Shown here piece by piece: positions 1-9,826 of a DNA stretch of 64,000 bases. The notes beneath the pieces were generated by a model. That model did not search any database. It was not told the origin of the DNA and was given only the letters and a program-made list of their open reading frames with translations. This DNA is from Erythrobacter sp. SCSIO 43205. Its GTDB lineage: Bacteria > Pseudomonadota > Alphaproteobacteria > Sphingomonadales > Sphingomonadaceae. Location: NCBI RefSeq assembly GCF_019904235.1, contig NZ_CP063202.1:124001-188000 (forward strand), in the 5' to 3' direction. A program made the position numbers and the translations under genes. The stretch's first letter is position 1, and every line of letters begins with the position of its first letter.

Positions 1-73
1 CGGGCGCGCAAATGAGTTACTCTCTGAAGAGCGGTTGCGTGAGGTTTGGTGTAAGGGATTAACGTCATTAGAA

Positions 74-123
74 TAAAAAAGGACCGCCCTTTTGCACTCC
101 TCTAAGAGGACGTGTGGCGGCCC
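74..123 (-). terminator. Branched intrinsic terminator downstream of the malic enzyme gene
   Basis: Read on the minus strand, GGGCCGCC pairs with GGCGGTCC (one G-T wobble). A small inner hairpin CCTC-TTA-GAGG sits between the arms, and seven T residues follow. It lies about 110 bases after the malic enzyme stop. The bases between (about 124-232) are AT-rich and hold no gene, so the structure could instead end a short independent RNA. Confidence 0.7.
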
Positions 124-232
124 ATGACATGATCTGAATAGATATAAAATTGCATTTTTGCAAGTCTATTTTGTCTCGATTAGCGATAGTATATTCTCAA
201 ATATTTGAAATACCATCGGTAAATCGTCAGCG

Positions 233-2494
233 CTAACCCACAACCCCCGCGCTAGCCAGCACCGCCAGCGTCAACACATCGGGCGCAATCGCTGTCATTG
301 GCGCAATCTGCACTGGCTTCTCCATGCCCAAGAGCATTGGACCAACCGTCGTGTTGGACCCAAGCTCACGCAGCAGTTTCGCAGACAGGTTCGCCGATTG
401 AAGACCCGGCATGACCAGCACATTGGCAGGGCCGGACAAGCGGCTGAACGGGTAAAGCTTCATCACCGCAGGGTTGAGCGCTGCATCGGGCGCCATCTCG
501 CCTTCATATTCGAAGTCGCAGCCTTCTTCATCAAGAATACCAACGGCTTTACGAATATCGGCAAGCCATTGACCCGACGGATTGCCGAAGGTTGAATAGG
601 ACAGGAACGCCACACGCGGTTCGTGACCCATTCGGCGCGCCACAGCAGCGGTTTCGCGCGCGATATAGGCAAGCTCGCTTGCGCTGGGCCGCTCGTTGAT
701 GGTGGTGTCGGCCAAGAATGTTGTGTGGTTCTTCCCGATCATCATGTGGATGCCAAACGGCAGCGCGCCCGCTTTCTTGTCGAGCACAAGGTTCACCTCG
801 CGCATGGTCTGGGCATAGGTGCGCGTGAGGCCTGTAATCATGCCATCGCCATGCCCAAGCGCGACGAGAAGCGCAGCAAAGACATTCCGCTCCTGATTGA
901 CCATGCGGCGCACATCACGCTCAGTATAGCCGCGCCGTTGAAGGCGGTCATAAAGATAATCGACCATCGCAGGCACGTGCTCGCTATCGGCTGAGTTCTG
1001 GATCTCAAAGCTTTGCGGGTCAGAAACCGACAGCTGGTGAAGCTTGTCGAGCACCGCTTTGGTGCGACCCACGAGGATGGGCGTGCCATAGCCAAAATCG
1101 CGGAACTGGATCGCGGCGCGCAGTACAACCTCTTCCTCGGCTTCGGCAAACACCATGCGCTTAGGATTGGCCCGCGCCTCGTTGTAAACGCCCGTGAGGA
1201 CCGAAGTGGTAGGATTAAGGCGCGATTTGAGAGCGTGCTTGTACTGGTCGAAATCCTCGATGCTCGCTTGCGCAACGCCTGAATCCATCGCAGCCTTGGC
1301 GACAGCGGAAGAAACCACTTCGATCAAACGTGGATCGAAAGGCGCAGGGATGATGTAGTCGGTTCCAAACTTCTGGTTTTTGCCATAAGCGCTCGCGACT
1401 TCCTCTGGCACCTGTTGGCGCGCGAGTTCCGCAATCGCAGTGGCAGCGGCGACCTTCATCTCTTCGTTGATCGTGGTCGCCTGCACATCGAGTGCGCCGC
1501 GGAAGATGAAGGGGAAGCCAAGCACATTGTTGACCTGGTTGGGAAAATCGCTGCGCCCGGTGGCGATGATTGCATCGGGACGCACGGCTTTTGCTTCATC
1601 CGGCATGATTTCAGGCGTTGGATTCGCCATTGCAAAGATGATGGGCTTGTCCGCCATATCGGCGACCCATTCGGGCTTGAGTGCGCCAGCAGCAGAAAGA
1701 CCGAGGAAAATGTCAGCGCCCTTAAGAGCCTCTTCAAGGGTGGTCGCATCGGTTGCCACCGCATGAGCGCTCTTCCATTGGTCGACATTGTCGCGTCCCG
1801 GCGTGATCGGTCCTTTGCGGTCGCACATGATCACGTTTTCGTGACGCACACCCATGGCTTTGACGAGAGCGGTACAAGCGATCGCCGCCGCACCAGCGCC
1901 ATTCACGACGACTTTGACATCTTCGATCTTGCGGTCGGTGAGGTAGCAGGCGTTGAGCAGGCCGGCTGCGGTAATGATTGCAGTCCCGTGTTGGTCATCA
2001 TGCATGATCGGAATGTTCATGCGTTCGCGAAGGGCGGCTTCAATGATGAAGCATTCAGGCGCCTTGATGTCTTCTAAATTGATGCCGCCAAAGCTTGGCT
2101 CCATCAGGGCAACCGCTTCGATGAAGGCTTGAGGGTCTTCGGTCGCCAGCTCAATGTCGATTGAGTCCACATCAGCGAAGCGTTTGAACAGCACCGCCTT
2201 GCCTTCCATGACGGGCTTCGATGCCAGTGCGCCAAGATTGCCAAGGCCAAGGATAGCCGAACCGTTGGAAATCACCGCCACAAGGTTCGCCTTTGCGGTG
2301 TAGCGCGCGGCGAGCGATGGATCACCGGCAATCGCTTCGACAGGAACGGCCACACCGGGGGAATAGGCAAGCGACAGATCGCGCTGCGAGGTCATCGGCT
2401 TAGTCGCGACGATCTCAAGCTTACCTGGACGGATAGTCTCGTGGTAAAAGAGCGCTTCGCGGGCGGTAAATCCGCCCTTGGGTTCGTCTGACAT
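233..2494 (-). CDS. maeB: NADP-dependent malic enzyme with C-terminal phosphotransacetylase-like domain
   Basis: Oxidatively decarboxylates malate to pyruvate, giving NADPH, in the cytoplasm. The 753-residue product has the two-part MaeB layout. The malic enzyme part covers about residues 10-420, with YSPGVA near 43, metal ligands in NLEDIKAP (about 138-145) and MHDDQHGTA (about 163), and the nucleotide-binding loop [10 protein letters not shown] near 196. A phosphotransacetylase-like domain, usually regulatory in this family, fills the rest. The frame is open 45 codons upstream. I chose the ATG at 2494 because AGGGGGC lies just in front of it and the homologous part begins there. It diverges from mutS across about 230 bases. 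Confidence 0.95.
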   Translation of the reverse strand: MSDEPKGGFTAREALFYHETIRPGKLEIVATKPMTSQRDLSLAYSPGVAVPVEAIAGDPSLAARYTAKANLVAVISNGSAILGLGNLGALASKPVMEGKAVLFKRFADVDSIDIELATEDPQAFIEAVALMEPSFGGINLEDIKAPECFIIEAALRERMNIPIMHDDQHGTAIITAAGLLNACYLTDRKIEDVKVVVNGAGAAAIACTALVKAMGVRHENVIMCDRKGPITPGRDNVDQWKSAHAVATDATTLEEALKGADIFLGLSAAGALKPEWVADMADKPIIFAMANPTPEIMPDEAKAVRPDAIIATGRSDFPNQVNNVLGFPFIFRGALDVQATTINEEMKVAAATAIAELARQQVPEEVASAYGKNQKFGTDYIIPAPFDPRLIEVVSSAVAKAAMDSGVAQASIEDFDQYKHALKSRLNPTTSVLTGVYNEARANPKRMVFAEAEEEVVLRAAIQFRDFGYGTPILVGRTKAVLDKLHQLSVSDPQSFEIQNSADSEHVPAMVDYLYDRLQRRGYTERDVRRMVNQERNVFAALLVALGHGDGMITGLTRTYAQTMREVNLVLDKKAGALPFGIHMMIGKNHTTFLADTTINERPSASELAYIARETAAVARRMGHEPRVAFLSYSTFGNPSGQWLADIRKAVGILDEEGCDFEYEGEMAPDAALNPAVMKLYPFSRLSGPANVLVMPGLQSANLSAKLLRELGSNTTVGPMLLGMEKPVQIAPMTAIAPDVLTLAVLASAGVVG

Positions 2495-2721
2495 AATGGG
2501 CCCCCTAAAGTGTAGCGTGCTGAGTGTCGCCGATGGAACGTGTTGTCTTGGCGTGGGTTTATCGTGAAGCCTTAGCCCGCCGCTCCCCGGTTGAATAGTG
2601 CCCAATCTCACATTGTCGGAAGCAGACAATCGCGGGAGCGAACACGAGAGCGGACACGGGGGCGGATAAGTGAGTTGCCCGCCCTTCCCGAATCGCGCCC
2701 ACGCTGGTTAGGCCTGTTGCG

Positions 2722-5358
2722 ATGGCCGGCTCGAAAACATCCTCTGGCAAACCCACTCCGATGATGGAGCAGTATCTTGCGCTTAAACGCGAGGCTGAAG
2801 GCTCGCTCCTGTTTTATCGGATGGGCGATTTTTTCGAGCTGTTTTTCGATGATGCGAAGGTCGCAGCCGACATTCTCGACATTGCTCTAACGGCACGGGG
2901 CGAACATGACGGAGAGCCTGTCGCAATGTGCGGTGTGCCGGTGCATTCAGCCGAAGGCTATCTGGCACGGCTGATCAAAGCAGGGCAGCGCGTCGCGATT
3001 GCTGAACAGGTGGAAACACCGGACGAAGCCAAAGCGCGGGCAAAACGCGAGGGCAAGCCATCATCCAAAGTGCTGGTCGCGCGCGATATTGTGCGGTTTG
3101 TGACAGCGGGAACGCTCACCGAAGAGGCTTTGTTGGAGCCGCGCCGGGCTAACCTCTTGGTTGCCGTATGCGAGGTGCGGGGCACTTTGGGCATTGCTTC
3201 GTGCGACATTTCAACCGGATCAATGGTGCTTGAAGAGTGCGAGCCTTCGCTTCTGAGTGCAACGCTCGCGCGCCTTGGCCCTAGCGAAGTTGTCGTGCCT
3301 GAGGATTTCGAACATTCGCTGGATGAGGCGGCGACACAGGCGAAGAGCCTGTTTGCAAGCGATGAGGGCGCTGAGCGACTGAAAGCGCTCCACGGCGTAT
3401 CCACGCTTGATGGCTTTGGCGAATTTTCGCGGCCGATGCTGGCGGCGGCAGGCGGGCTTATCGCTTATCTTACCCATGTTGGGAGAGGCGAATTGCCTTT
3501 CCTCCTGCCGCCAAGCTCGCGCGCGGGCGCGCTGTGCATGGCGATGGACGAGGCGACCCGCACCAGCCTTGAAATCCTCGAAGCGTCGGGCGGCGGGCGC
3601 GCAGGAAGCCTTGTCGCAACGCTTGACCGATGTTCGAGCGGTGCGGGATCGCGGGCTTTGGCAGAGGATTTGTCAGCGCCGCTCCTTGACCAACAAGTAA
3701 TTGAGGATCGCCTGGCGCTGGTGCAGTTCTGGCTCGATCGTCCGATTGAGCGGGCAAACTTGCGCGATTGCTTGCGAGCTTTGCCCGATTTTGGCCGTGC
3801 CCTTGGGCGTATTGTCGCAAGTCGCGGGTCCCCGCGAGACTTGGGGCAGGTGCGCGATGGATTGGGCGAAGCGGCGCGTCTTTATGACTGGCTCACAAGA
3901 GAGGCGGATCGCCCTGCCCTGCTCGACCAACTACTGCCAAAGCTGACCGGCCACGGGGCTCTGGTGGACGAGCTGTCGCGTGCGCTTGTTGCATCGCCTC
4001 CCACCGAGCGCTCGAACGGCGGCTTTATCGCTGAAGGGTATGACGCGAGCCTCGATGAATTGCGCGCAATGTCAGGCAGCGCGCGGCGCGCGATCGCCGC
4101 TATGGAAGCGCGTTATCGTGATGAAACGGGCATTGCCTCGCTCAAGATCAAGCACAACGGTGTGCTTGGATATTTCATCGAAGTGCCCAGCCGCCATGCC
4201 GATGCCCTGATGGCACCGGACAGCGGCTTCACCCATCGCCAGACGATGAAAGGCGCGGTTCGGTTCAACTCGCTCACCCTGCACGAAGAAGCATCTCGCG
4301 TCTCCGAAGCCGGAGGCCGCGCACTGGCTTTGGAAGAGGCGCATTTTGAAGAGCTTTGCCGGGCGGTTGCGCAGGTGCGCGAGGCGATTGCCGCCACCGC
4401 AGCGGCTCTGGCGCGCATTGATGTGTCCGCTGGCAATGCCGAACGCGCGAGCGAAGGCGATTGGGCGCGGCCCGAAATCTCCCAAAGCGGCGCGCTCAAT
4501 ATCATCGGTGGGCGCCATCCGGTGGTGGAAGCCGCGCTTGCGAAAGCGGGTGAGCGCTTTGTCGCCAACGACTGCAAGCTCAAAGACGATGATCGCCTGT
4601 GGCTCATCGGTGGGCCCAATATGGGCGGTAAATCGACCTTCCTCCGCCAGAACGCGCTCATCGCTCTGATGGCGCAAGCCGGGTGCTTCGTGCCTGCGAC
4701 TTCTGCCCATATAGGTCTTGTTGACCGCCTCTTCAGTCGCGTTGGGGCCTCCGACAACCTCGCTAGGGGTCGTTCAACCTTTATGGTCGAGATGGTCGAA
4801 ACCGCAGCCATCCTGAGCCAAGCGACCTCACAAAGCCTTGTAATTCTGGACGAAGTGGGTCGGGGAACATCGACCTACGATGGCCTCGCGCTCGCATGGG
4901 CAGTGGTTGAGGCGGTGCATTCAAAAATCGAGTGCCGCTGCCTTTTCGCAACGCACTATCACGAACTTTCCCGCCTTGCTGAAACCTGCAAGCAATTGTC
5001 GCTTCACCATGTGCGCGCGCGTGAATGGAAGGGCGATCTCGTCCTCCTCCACGAGCTTGCCGAAGGGCCTGCGGATCGCTCTTACGGGCTGGCCGTGGCA
5101 AAACTGGCGGGCGTTCCCAAGAACGTCATAGCGCGGGCCTCTCAAGTGCTTGAAAAGCTTGAAGCGGCGCGCAATGAAACGGGAGGCTTGGCCGCAGGGC
5201 TGGGCGAACTCCCGCTATTCGCTGCTGCGGCGGCAAGCGCGCCTGCTGAAACCAGCGAAGAAGCGCTCGCCCGGCGGCTGAAAGAGGCGGACCTCGATGC
5301 GCTTTCCCCGCGTCAAGCGCTCGACCTTCTTTATGACCTGAAAAAAGGATTGGACTAA
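2722..5358 (+). CDS. mutS: DNA mismatch repair protein MutS
   Basis: Recognises mismatches and starts methyl-independent or MutL-dependent repair. The 878 residues have full family length. The mismatch-reading Phe-x-Glu motif is present as FFE at 37-39 (RMGDFFELF). The ATPase has Walker A GPNMGGKSTF near 632, the conserved SDNLARGRSTFM segment, Walker B VILDEVGRGTSTYDG and the ATHYHEL motif. A C-terminal region for dimer formation follows. The start follows a short leader after a divergent promoter region shared with the malic enzyme gene. The gene is intact. Confidence 0.97.
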   Translation: MAGSKTSSGKPTPMMEQYLALKREAEGSLLFYRMGDFFELFFDDAKVAADILDIALTARGEHDGEPVAMCGVPVHSAEGYLARLIKAGQRVAIAEQVETPDEAKARAKREGKPSSKVLVARDIVRFVTAGTLTEEALLEPRRANLLVAVCEVRGTLGIASCDISTGSMVLEECEPSLLSATLARLGPSEVVVPEDFEHSLDEAATQAKSLFASDEGAERLKALHGVSTLDGFGEFSRPMLAAAGGLIAYLTHVGRGELPFLLPPSSRAGALCMAMDEATRTSLEILEASGGGRAGSLVATLDRCSSGAGSRALAEDLSAPLLDQQVIEDRLALVQFWLDRPIERANLRDCLRALPDFGRALGRIVASRGSPRDLGQVRDGLGEAARLYDWLTREADRPALLDQLLPKLTGHGALVDELSRALVASPPTERSNGGFIAEGYDASLDELRAMSGSARRAIAAMEARYRDETGIASLKIKHNGVLGYFIEVPSRHADALMAPDSGFTHRQTMKGAVRFNSLTLHEEASRVSEAGGRALALEEAHFEELCRAVAQVREAIAATAAALARIDVSAGNAERASEGDWARPEISQSGALNIIGGRHPVVEAALAKAGERFVANDCKLKDDDRLWLIGGPNMGGKSTFLRQNALIALMAQAGCFVPATSAHIGLVDRLFSRVGASDNLARGRSTFMVEMVETAAILSQATSQSLVILDEVGRGTSTYDGLALAWAVVEAVHSKIECRCLFATHYHELSRLAETCKQLSLHHVRAREWKGDLVLLHELAEGPADRSYGLAVAKLAGVPKNVIARASQVLEKLEAARNETGGLAAGLGELPLFAAAAASAPAETSEEALARRLKEADLDALSPRQALDLLYDLKKGLD

Positions 5359-5418
5359 CGCCCGCTAAGCGTTTGCCGAAAACCAAACCTTAACCATCGC
5401 GAGGCTATCTCCTCCGTC

Positions 5419-5892
5419 ATGTCCAATTCAATTTTCGGAAATCCCAAGATCGCACTCGGCTTTGCCGGGGGAGTTGTGGCCATCGCACTGGTCGCGAGCC
5501 TTGTGCTCAATGAGTATAAGCCCGGTGCGCAGCCCGCCGCTGAACCTGTGGCCAGCGCACCTGTGCCTGAGGCGGCTCCAACTGCGCCTGCCGAGCAGGG
5601 CTTTGCCGATGGAACGGGAGCGGGATGGGGCGATGCTGGCGGTGGCGATGCCGGATGGGGCGCCGCACCTGCGCCGCGCGCCGCGTCACAAAAGCCCAGC
5701 TTTACCGGCCCATCAGCCGCAGACCCGTTTGCCGACCTTGGCGCAATGGACAACGCGCCCACCCGTAACGCCGGCGGACGCAGACGCGACAGCGCGGGCG
5801 GCCCGACCATCACGTCGAGCGCAGCACCAAACGCACCCGCTGTTGAGCCACCAGGCGGCGAAAGCCGTGGCACCCTCAACACCACTGGCTAA
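5419..5892 (+). CDS. Membrane-anchored Ala/Pro/Gly-rich protein of unknown function
   Basis: The product is 157 residues. A single hydrophobic segment lies near the N-terminus (about 12-30, rich in Ala, Val and Ile). A long low-complexity tail follows, rich in Ala, Pro, Gly and Ser, with a GWGDAGGGDAGWG motif in the middle and an Arg-rich patch near 120. No domain is recognised. It starts 60 bases after mutS on the same strand and may share its transcript. Presumably the tail is periplasmic. It converges with the dehydrogenase gene that follows. Confidence 0.7.
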   Translation: MSNSIFGNPKIALGFAGGVVAIALVASLVLNEYKPGAQPAAEPVASAPVPEAAPTAPAEQGFADGTGAGWGDAGGGDAGWGAAPAPRAASQKPSFTGPSAADPFADLGAMDNAPTRNAGGRRRDSAGGPTITSSAAPNAPAVEPPGGESRGTLNTTG

Positions 5893-5898
5893 TCGCAA

Positions 5899-6768
5899 TC
5901 AGCGCGTGGGGACTGGTTCCTCGCCAGTGTAATCGTAAAAACCGCGGCCCGTCTTGCGGCCAAGCCAGCCTGCTTCGACATATTTGACCAGCAAAGGCGC
6001 AGGGCGATACTTGCTGTCGCGCGTGGTTTTGTAGAGCACTTTGATAATATCAAGACAGGTATCAAGGCCAACGAAATCAGCTAGTTGCAGCGGACCCATC
6101 GGGTGGTTGAGGCCAAGACGGCAACCCTTGTCGATGTCTTCAATCCCGGCGGTCGATTGGCCCAGCACGAAGACGGCCTCGTTGATCATCGGCAAGAGAA
6201 TGCGATTGACAACAAAGCCGGGTTCATCCTGGCTCAGCACCACTTCTTTACCCAAACCTTGCGCAAATTCGGTGACGCAGTCGGTCGTGTCCTTGGCGGT
6301 GGCAAGGCCGGGAATGACCTCGATCAGGCCCATGACAGGCACCGGGTTGAAGAAGTGAAGCCCGATAAAGCGCGCAGGGTCAGGCGAATGGTTCGCCATG
6401 CGTGTGATGGGAATAGAGCTGGTGTTGGATGCAAGGATCGCATCATCGCTCAAAACCTTGCCCGCTGCCTCGAAAATAGCGTTCTTGATCTCTTCGCGTT
6501 CGGTCGCTGCCTCAATGATGAGATTGGCCTCAGCCATCGGGGCATAGTCAGCAACCGGCGTAATCCGGGCAAGCAGTGCCTCTGCAGCATCGGCTTCCAT
6601 CTTGCCGCGCCCAACCAGTTTCGCGACCGCTTTGTCGACCTTGGCCTTACCCCCTTCAGCGGTTGCCAGATCAACGTCTGAAAGCATCACCTGCATACCA
6701 TTTGCGGCAACAGTTTGAGCAATGCCGGTGCCCATTTGTCCGGCTCCGATTACGGCGATTTTTTGCAT
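5899..6768 (-). CDS. 3-hydroxybutyryl-CoA (3-hydroxyacyl-CoA) dehydrogenase
   Basis: NAD(P)-dependent oxidation of 3-hydroxyacyl-CoA in fatty-acid or butyrate/PHB-type metabolism. The 289 residues match the stand-alone PaaH/Hbd length. The Rossmann loop [10 protein letters not shown] is at residues 7-16. The family motif HFFNPVPVM carries the catalytic His, with Glu in the same active-site region. The C-terminal helical domain contains [12 protein letters not shown] and [17 protein letters not shown] longer frame exists, but ATG 6768 puts the dinucleotide loop at the usual distance and has an AAGGGAC ribosome-binding site. It is followed by no gene on its own strand before the mutS-side gene. 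Confidence 0.93.
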   Translation of the reverse strand: MQKIAVIGAGQMGTGIAQTVAANGMQVMLSDVDLATAEGGKAKVDKAVAKLVGRGKMEADAAEALLARITPVADYAPMAEANLIIEAATEREEIKNAIFEAAGKVLSDDAILASNTSSIPITRMANHSPDPARFIGLHFFNPVPVMGLIEVIPGLATAKDTTDCVTEFAQGLGKEVVLSQDEPGFVVNRILLPMINEAVFVLGQSTAGIEDIDKGCRLGLNHPMGPLQLADFVGLDTCLDIIKVLYKTTRDSKYRPAPLLVKYVEAGWLGRKTGRGFYDYTGEEPVPTR

Positions 6769-6841
6769 AGCAGCAGGTCCCTTCGCAAGTGCAGCATGGG
6801 CTACTAGCGAAGGTTTGGCCAAATGACTAGCGGTTAGCGCA

Positions 6842-7417
6842 TCACCGGTTGGCGCCGGGCACCCATTTAATGTCTGCCTTACCCGCATCATTGGCATCGC
6901 GGCCAAGAACAAAAAGGTAATCGGACAGCCGATTGATATAGCGAAGCGCAGCAGGATTAACGGGCTCCTCGCCCGCAAGAGCGGCCATGGCGCGTTCGGC
7001 CCGCCGCGCAGCGGTGCGCGCCAAATGCAGACGCGCGGCAGCTTCTGTGCCGCCGGGCAGAATGAAGCTGGTGAGCGGCTCAAGCTTAGCGGTCAAACTG
7101 TCAATCTGATGCTCAAGCCATTCCACTTGTACCTCGATGATGCGCAAGACCATGTCGGAAGGGGCAAAATCATCGTCCTTGCCCGCCGGTGTCGCCAAAT
7201 CAGCGCCCAGATCAAACAGATCGTTCTGGATGCGGTAGACGGCATCGGCCGATGCACCCGAAAGCTTGCGAAGGGCAAGACCAAGCGCTGCGTTCACCTC
7301 GTCAACCGCGCCAATCGCTTCCATGCGCGCTGCGTGTTTGGGAAGACGTGAGCCATCGACAAGGCCCGTCGTTCCATCATCGCCTGTGCGCGTATAAATC
7401 TTGTTGATTTTGACCAT
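6842..7417 (-). CDS. Cob(I)yrinic acid a,c-diamide adenosyltransferase, PduO type
   Basis: Transfers the adenosyl group of ATP to reduced corrinoid, forming adenosylcobalamin. The 191 residues are typical of the PduO class. The N-terminal ATP-binding motif reads [11 protein letters not shown] at about 8-18. VDEVNAALG, the [16 protein letters not shown] helix and the [15 protein letters not shown] motif follow in the expected order. The gene is in line with a small membrane protein gene upstream (14 bases) and the dehydrogenase downstream, so all three probably form one operon. No cobalamin riboswitch was seen. Confidence 0.95.
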   Translation of the reverse strand: MVKINKIYTRTGDDGTTGLVDGSRLPKHAARMEAIGAVDEVNAALGLALRKLSGASADAVYRIQNDLFDLGADLATPAGKDDDFAPSDMVLRIIEVQVEWLEHQIDSLTAKLEPLTSFILPGGTEAAARLHLARTAARRAERAMAALAGEEPVNPAALRYINRLSDYLFVLGRDANDAGKADIKWVPGANR

Positions 7418-7431
7418 GGAAAAGCGCGGCG

Positions 7432-7674
7432 CTATTCGCCGCCAGCGCCCGCAATCACGGCAATCAGAGCGATCACGGCGATGGCCATGGCCTGATATTT
7501 GATCCGGGCAAACATCGCCTTGTTCTGCATTTCCTGCATCTCAGGCACGGTTTCCGCCTCACCGCTATCAAGGTCAATCTTGGTGGTTTTGAGGAAAGCG
7601 ATAATCCCGCGCACCAGCGAAAAGACGACAAGCGCACACAGCACCGCAAGGACAATGATCAGAAAATAATTCAT
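7432..7674 (-). CDS. Twin-transmembrane-helix small protein (HIG1-like)
   Basis: An 80-residue membrane protein with hydrophobic helices at about 3-25 and 60-77, separated by an acidic, Gln/Met-containing loop (AETVPEMQEMQNKAMF). This is the layout of the short HIG1-type twin-helix proteins of alphaproteobacteria, often encoded beside the PduO adenosyltransferase, as here. Mitochondrial HIG1 proteins act on cytochrome oxidase; a similar role here is only an inference. The ATG follows the gluQRS gene by 24 bases on the same strand. Confidence 0.85.
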   Translation of the reverse strand: MNYFLIIVLAVLCALVVFSLVRGIIAFLKTTKIDLDSGEAETVPEMQEMQNKAMFARIKYQAMAIAVIALIAVIAGAGGE

Positions 7675-7698
7675 GGGTTATAAATGGTCCTTACGCCT

Positions 7699-8541
7699 TC
7701 AAGTTCCAAGCTCGAATTTTTGCATCCTGAGTTGTTCGGCAAGCACGCGGCCATCATCGCCCGCCTCGCGCCGCGCTGCAAGGGCGGGTGACCCTCGCCT
7801 TTTAGCAAGTTTTTCGCCCCTTTCATCGAGCACAAGCGCATGATGGTGATAGGCTGGCGTTGGCAAGTCGAGCAGCGCCTGAAGCACGCGGTGAATATGG
7901 GTCGCTTCAAACAAATCCCGACCTCGCGTGACCAAAGTCACCCCATCCGCTGCATCATCAAGGGTGGCGGCCAAGTGATAGCTTGCCGGCTCATCGCGCC
8001 GCCAAAGCACTACATCGCCAAGCTGATAGGGGTCGCAAAACTGCACGCCGTCGAAGTCGTCATACCATTTAAGCTGACCCGTTAGCCGATCCGCAGCCTC
8101 CAAGTCGAGCCGCCATTGGACCTGCGTATCTGCGGGGATAACCACGTTCTTGCACGTGCCGGGATAGATCGGACCCATCGGCCCCATCTTTGCCCCAGCC
8201 GCCTGAACATCGGCCCGCGTACAGCGGCAAGGATAGACAAGGCCAGCCGCTTTCAACCTTGCAAAAGCCGCCTCGTAAGATGCCAGCCGCGTGGACTGGG
8301 CGGGCACCTCCTCCCATTCAAGGCCAAGCCACTCGAGATCGCGACGAAATTCATCGGCCAGCTCAGGACGCGAGCGCGCGCCGTCAATATCCTCGATCCG
8401 AACAAGAAACCGCCCCCCGCTCGCCTTCGCCAGGTCATGCGCGACGATAGCGGAATAGGCATGACCCAGATGCAGCGAGCCATTCGGGCTGGGCGCAAAT
8501 CGCGTGATGCAAGGTCGGTTTGAAGCAGTCGGGGTGCTCAT
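7699..8541 (-). CDS. gluQRS: Glutamyl-Q tRNA(Asp) synthetase
   Basis: Attaches glutamate to the queuosine base in the anticodon of tRNA(Asp). The 280 residues match a GluRS catalytic core without the anticodon-binding domain. FAPSPNGSLHLGHA (residues 13-26) is the HIGH-type signature and KLAKRRGSP stands for KMSKS. CRC plus a downstream Tyr/Cys pair (YPGTC) form the usual zinc site. It is the first gene of a minus-strand group and diverges from the HNH endonuclease. queC, needed to make queuosine precursors, lies 17 kb away in this window. Confidence 0.94.
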   Translation of the reverse strand: MSTPTASNRPCITRFAPSPNGSLHLGHAYSAIVAHDLAKASGGRFLVRIEDIDGARSRPELADEFRRDLEWLGLEWEEVPAQSTRLASYEAAFARLKAAGLVYPCRCTRADVQAAGAKMGPMGPIYPGTCKNVVIPADTQVQWRLDLEAADRLTGQLKWYDDFDGVQFCDPYQLGDVVLWRRDEPASYHLAATLDDAADGVTLVTRGRDLFEATHIHRVLQALLDLPTPAYHHHALVLDERGEKLAKRRGSPALAARREAGDDGRVLAEQLRMQKFELGT

Positions 8542-8574
8542 GCCTTTATCTGTGCCACAGGAGTTGTCCTCAGG

Positions 8575-8601
8575 CTATCCACACGCTGTTCCTGTGGATA
8601 C
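8575..8601. promoter_or_regulatory. Inverted pair of DnaA-box-like sites
   Basis: CTATCCACA (8575-8583) and TGTGGATAC (8593-8601) form an exact 8-base inverted repeat, TATCCACA/TGTGGATA, with 10 bases between. Each differs by one base from the DnaA-box consensus TTATCCACA. They lie in the gap between gluQRS and the HNH gene, upstream of a TTGACT hexamer at 8618. A regulatory role is inference; the pair could also fold as a hairpin. Confidence 0.4.
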
Positions 8602-8676
8602 CCACAATGTCACATATTTGACTCTGACACCGCCTAGGTCATGTTCAACATCAATCAGAAAAGGATTTGCGAACCC

Positions 8677-9285
8677 ATGTTCAAAGCCGAACTGATCGAA
8701 ACGGCGGCGCGCTATCGCAGCGCTGAGGACGATGCGGGCAGTCATCTCTCAGCCTGCCCTGCGCTTGTGCTGAATGCCGATTACACTCCGCTTTCCTACT
8801 ATCCCTTGAGCCTGTGGCCATGGCAGACCGCGATCAAGGCGGTGTTCCTTGACCGGGTGGACATTGTCGCAAGCTATGATCGCGAAGTGCACTCGCCCAG
8901 CCTCGACATGAAGATCCCAAGCGTGATTGCATTGCGGCAATATGTAAAGCAGAGCGAGTTTCCCGCCTTCACGCGCTTTAACGTGTTTTTGCGCGACAAG
9001 TTTACCTGCCAATATTGCGGTTCGGGCGAAAACCTGACCTTTGACCACGTGATCCCGCGCCGCTTGGGCGGAAAGACCACTTGGGAAAACATCATCACCG
9101 CGTGTGGAACCTGCAATATGAAAAAAGGCGGGCGCACTCCGAAACAGGCCGCAATGCCAGTGCAGGCTCGCCCGATCCGCCCGACCAGCTGGCAATTGCA
9201 GCAGCAGGGCAAGATGTTCCCGCCCAATTATCTGCACGAAACTTGGCGCGACTGGCTTTATTGGGACATCGAACTGGAAGCTTAG
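8677..9285 (+). CDS. HNH endonuclease family protein
   Basis: A 202-residue protein with a C-terminal HNH domain. CQYCG and ACGTCNMKKG supply the four zinc cysteines, and FDHVIPRRLGG-TTWENI between them carries the catalytic His and Asn. The N-terminal 90 residues (LNADYTPLSYYPLSLW, AIKAVFLDR) are the conserved part found in a family widespread in bacteria, often called HNH endonuclease without a known target. An upstream ATG at 8641 is in frame. I chose 8677 because AAAAGGA lies before it and a candidate promoter hexamer at 8618 would place the 5' end after 8641. Confidence 0.9.
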   Translation: MFKAELIETAARYRSAEDDAGSHLSACPALVLNADYTPLSYYPLSLWPWQTAIKAVFLDRVDIVASYDREVHSPSLDMKIPSVIALRQYVKQSEFPAFTRFNVFLRDKFTCQYCGSGENLTFDHVIPRRLGGKTTWENIITACGTCNMKKGGRTPKQAAMPVQARPIRPTSWQLQQQGKMFPPNYLHETWRDWLYWDIELEA

Positions 9286-9323
9286 AATAGCTGGAGCTCA
9301 GCGCGCCTCAAACGCGCGCCCGA

Positions 9324-9809
9324 TCAACCCTCTAAAACGCGGGTTTCGGGGTGATGTTTATCCAGATGCTTTTTCAAAATGCGCAAGTTTTTGGTGTTGG
9401 AGCGGTAGAAGAAATCGGCTGCATCCCCGACCAGCGGCACAAGACCAAGAAGCGTATCGAAAGCAACATTGGCACCCATACGGGTCAGCTGAAACTTGGA
9501 AAGGCCGAGATTGCGCGCTTCCCACACGATGTAAGCGCCAAGCGCAGTGGTCACAATATCGCCAACGACCGGGATCAGACCGACAATAGCGTCAAGCCCG
9601 ATCGGCATATTCACACCGGGAATCCGAAAGGAGCGCTCAAGCAATATCTCCAATGCTTCGACCCTTGCCCGAACCGAATGTGGATCCGTGCCAGTGGGAA
9701 GCGAAAAGCCCATCGTTTCTGCATGAAGCCCGGCATCGTTTTCCTGCCCGTCTGCTTTGCTTGGGCGCACAGGTGTCAGGATCGAGGGTCGGTCAGCACG
9801 GTTCGTCAT
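9324..9809 (-). CDS. DUF4112 domain-containing membrane protein
   Basis: A 161-residue protein. The conserved core (about residues 45-150) has the two-part DUF4112 pattern: GLDAIVGLIPVVGDIVTTALGAY and, 40 residues on, FDTLLGLVPLVGDAADFFYRS. Both are amphipathic or membrane-associated segments. A conserved NTKNLRILKKHL tail follows. The function is unknown in the family. The frame is open five codons upstream, but those codons contain the AAGGAG ribosome-binding site of ATG 9809, so 9809 is the start. It follows the substrate-binding lipoprotein gene by 17 bases. Confidence 0.88.
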   Translation of the reverse strand: MTNRADRPSILTPVRPSKADGQENDAGLHAETMGFSLPTGTDPHSVRARVEALEILLERSFRIPGVNMPIGLDAIVGLIPVVGDIVTTALGAYIVWEARNLGLSKFQLTRMGANVAFDTLLGLVPLVGDAADFFYRSNTKNLRILKKHLDKHHPETRVLEG

Positions 9810-9826
9810 TATGCACTCCTTCACCC

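Noticed and set aside
1..15. A possible 3' end of a plus-strand gene (R-A-R-K-stop in frame 1).
   Set aside because: Four codons at the window edge cannot be distinguished from chance.
8618..8646. A complete promoter for the HNH gene starting from TTGACT.
   Set aside because: The hexamer 17 bases downstream (ATGTTC) is a poor -10; only the -35-like part is mentioned as support for the later start codon.
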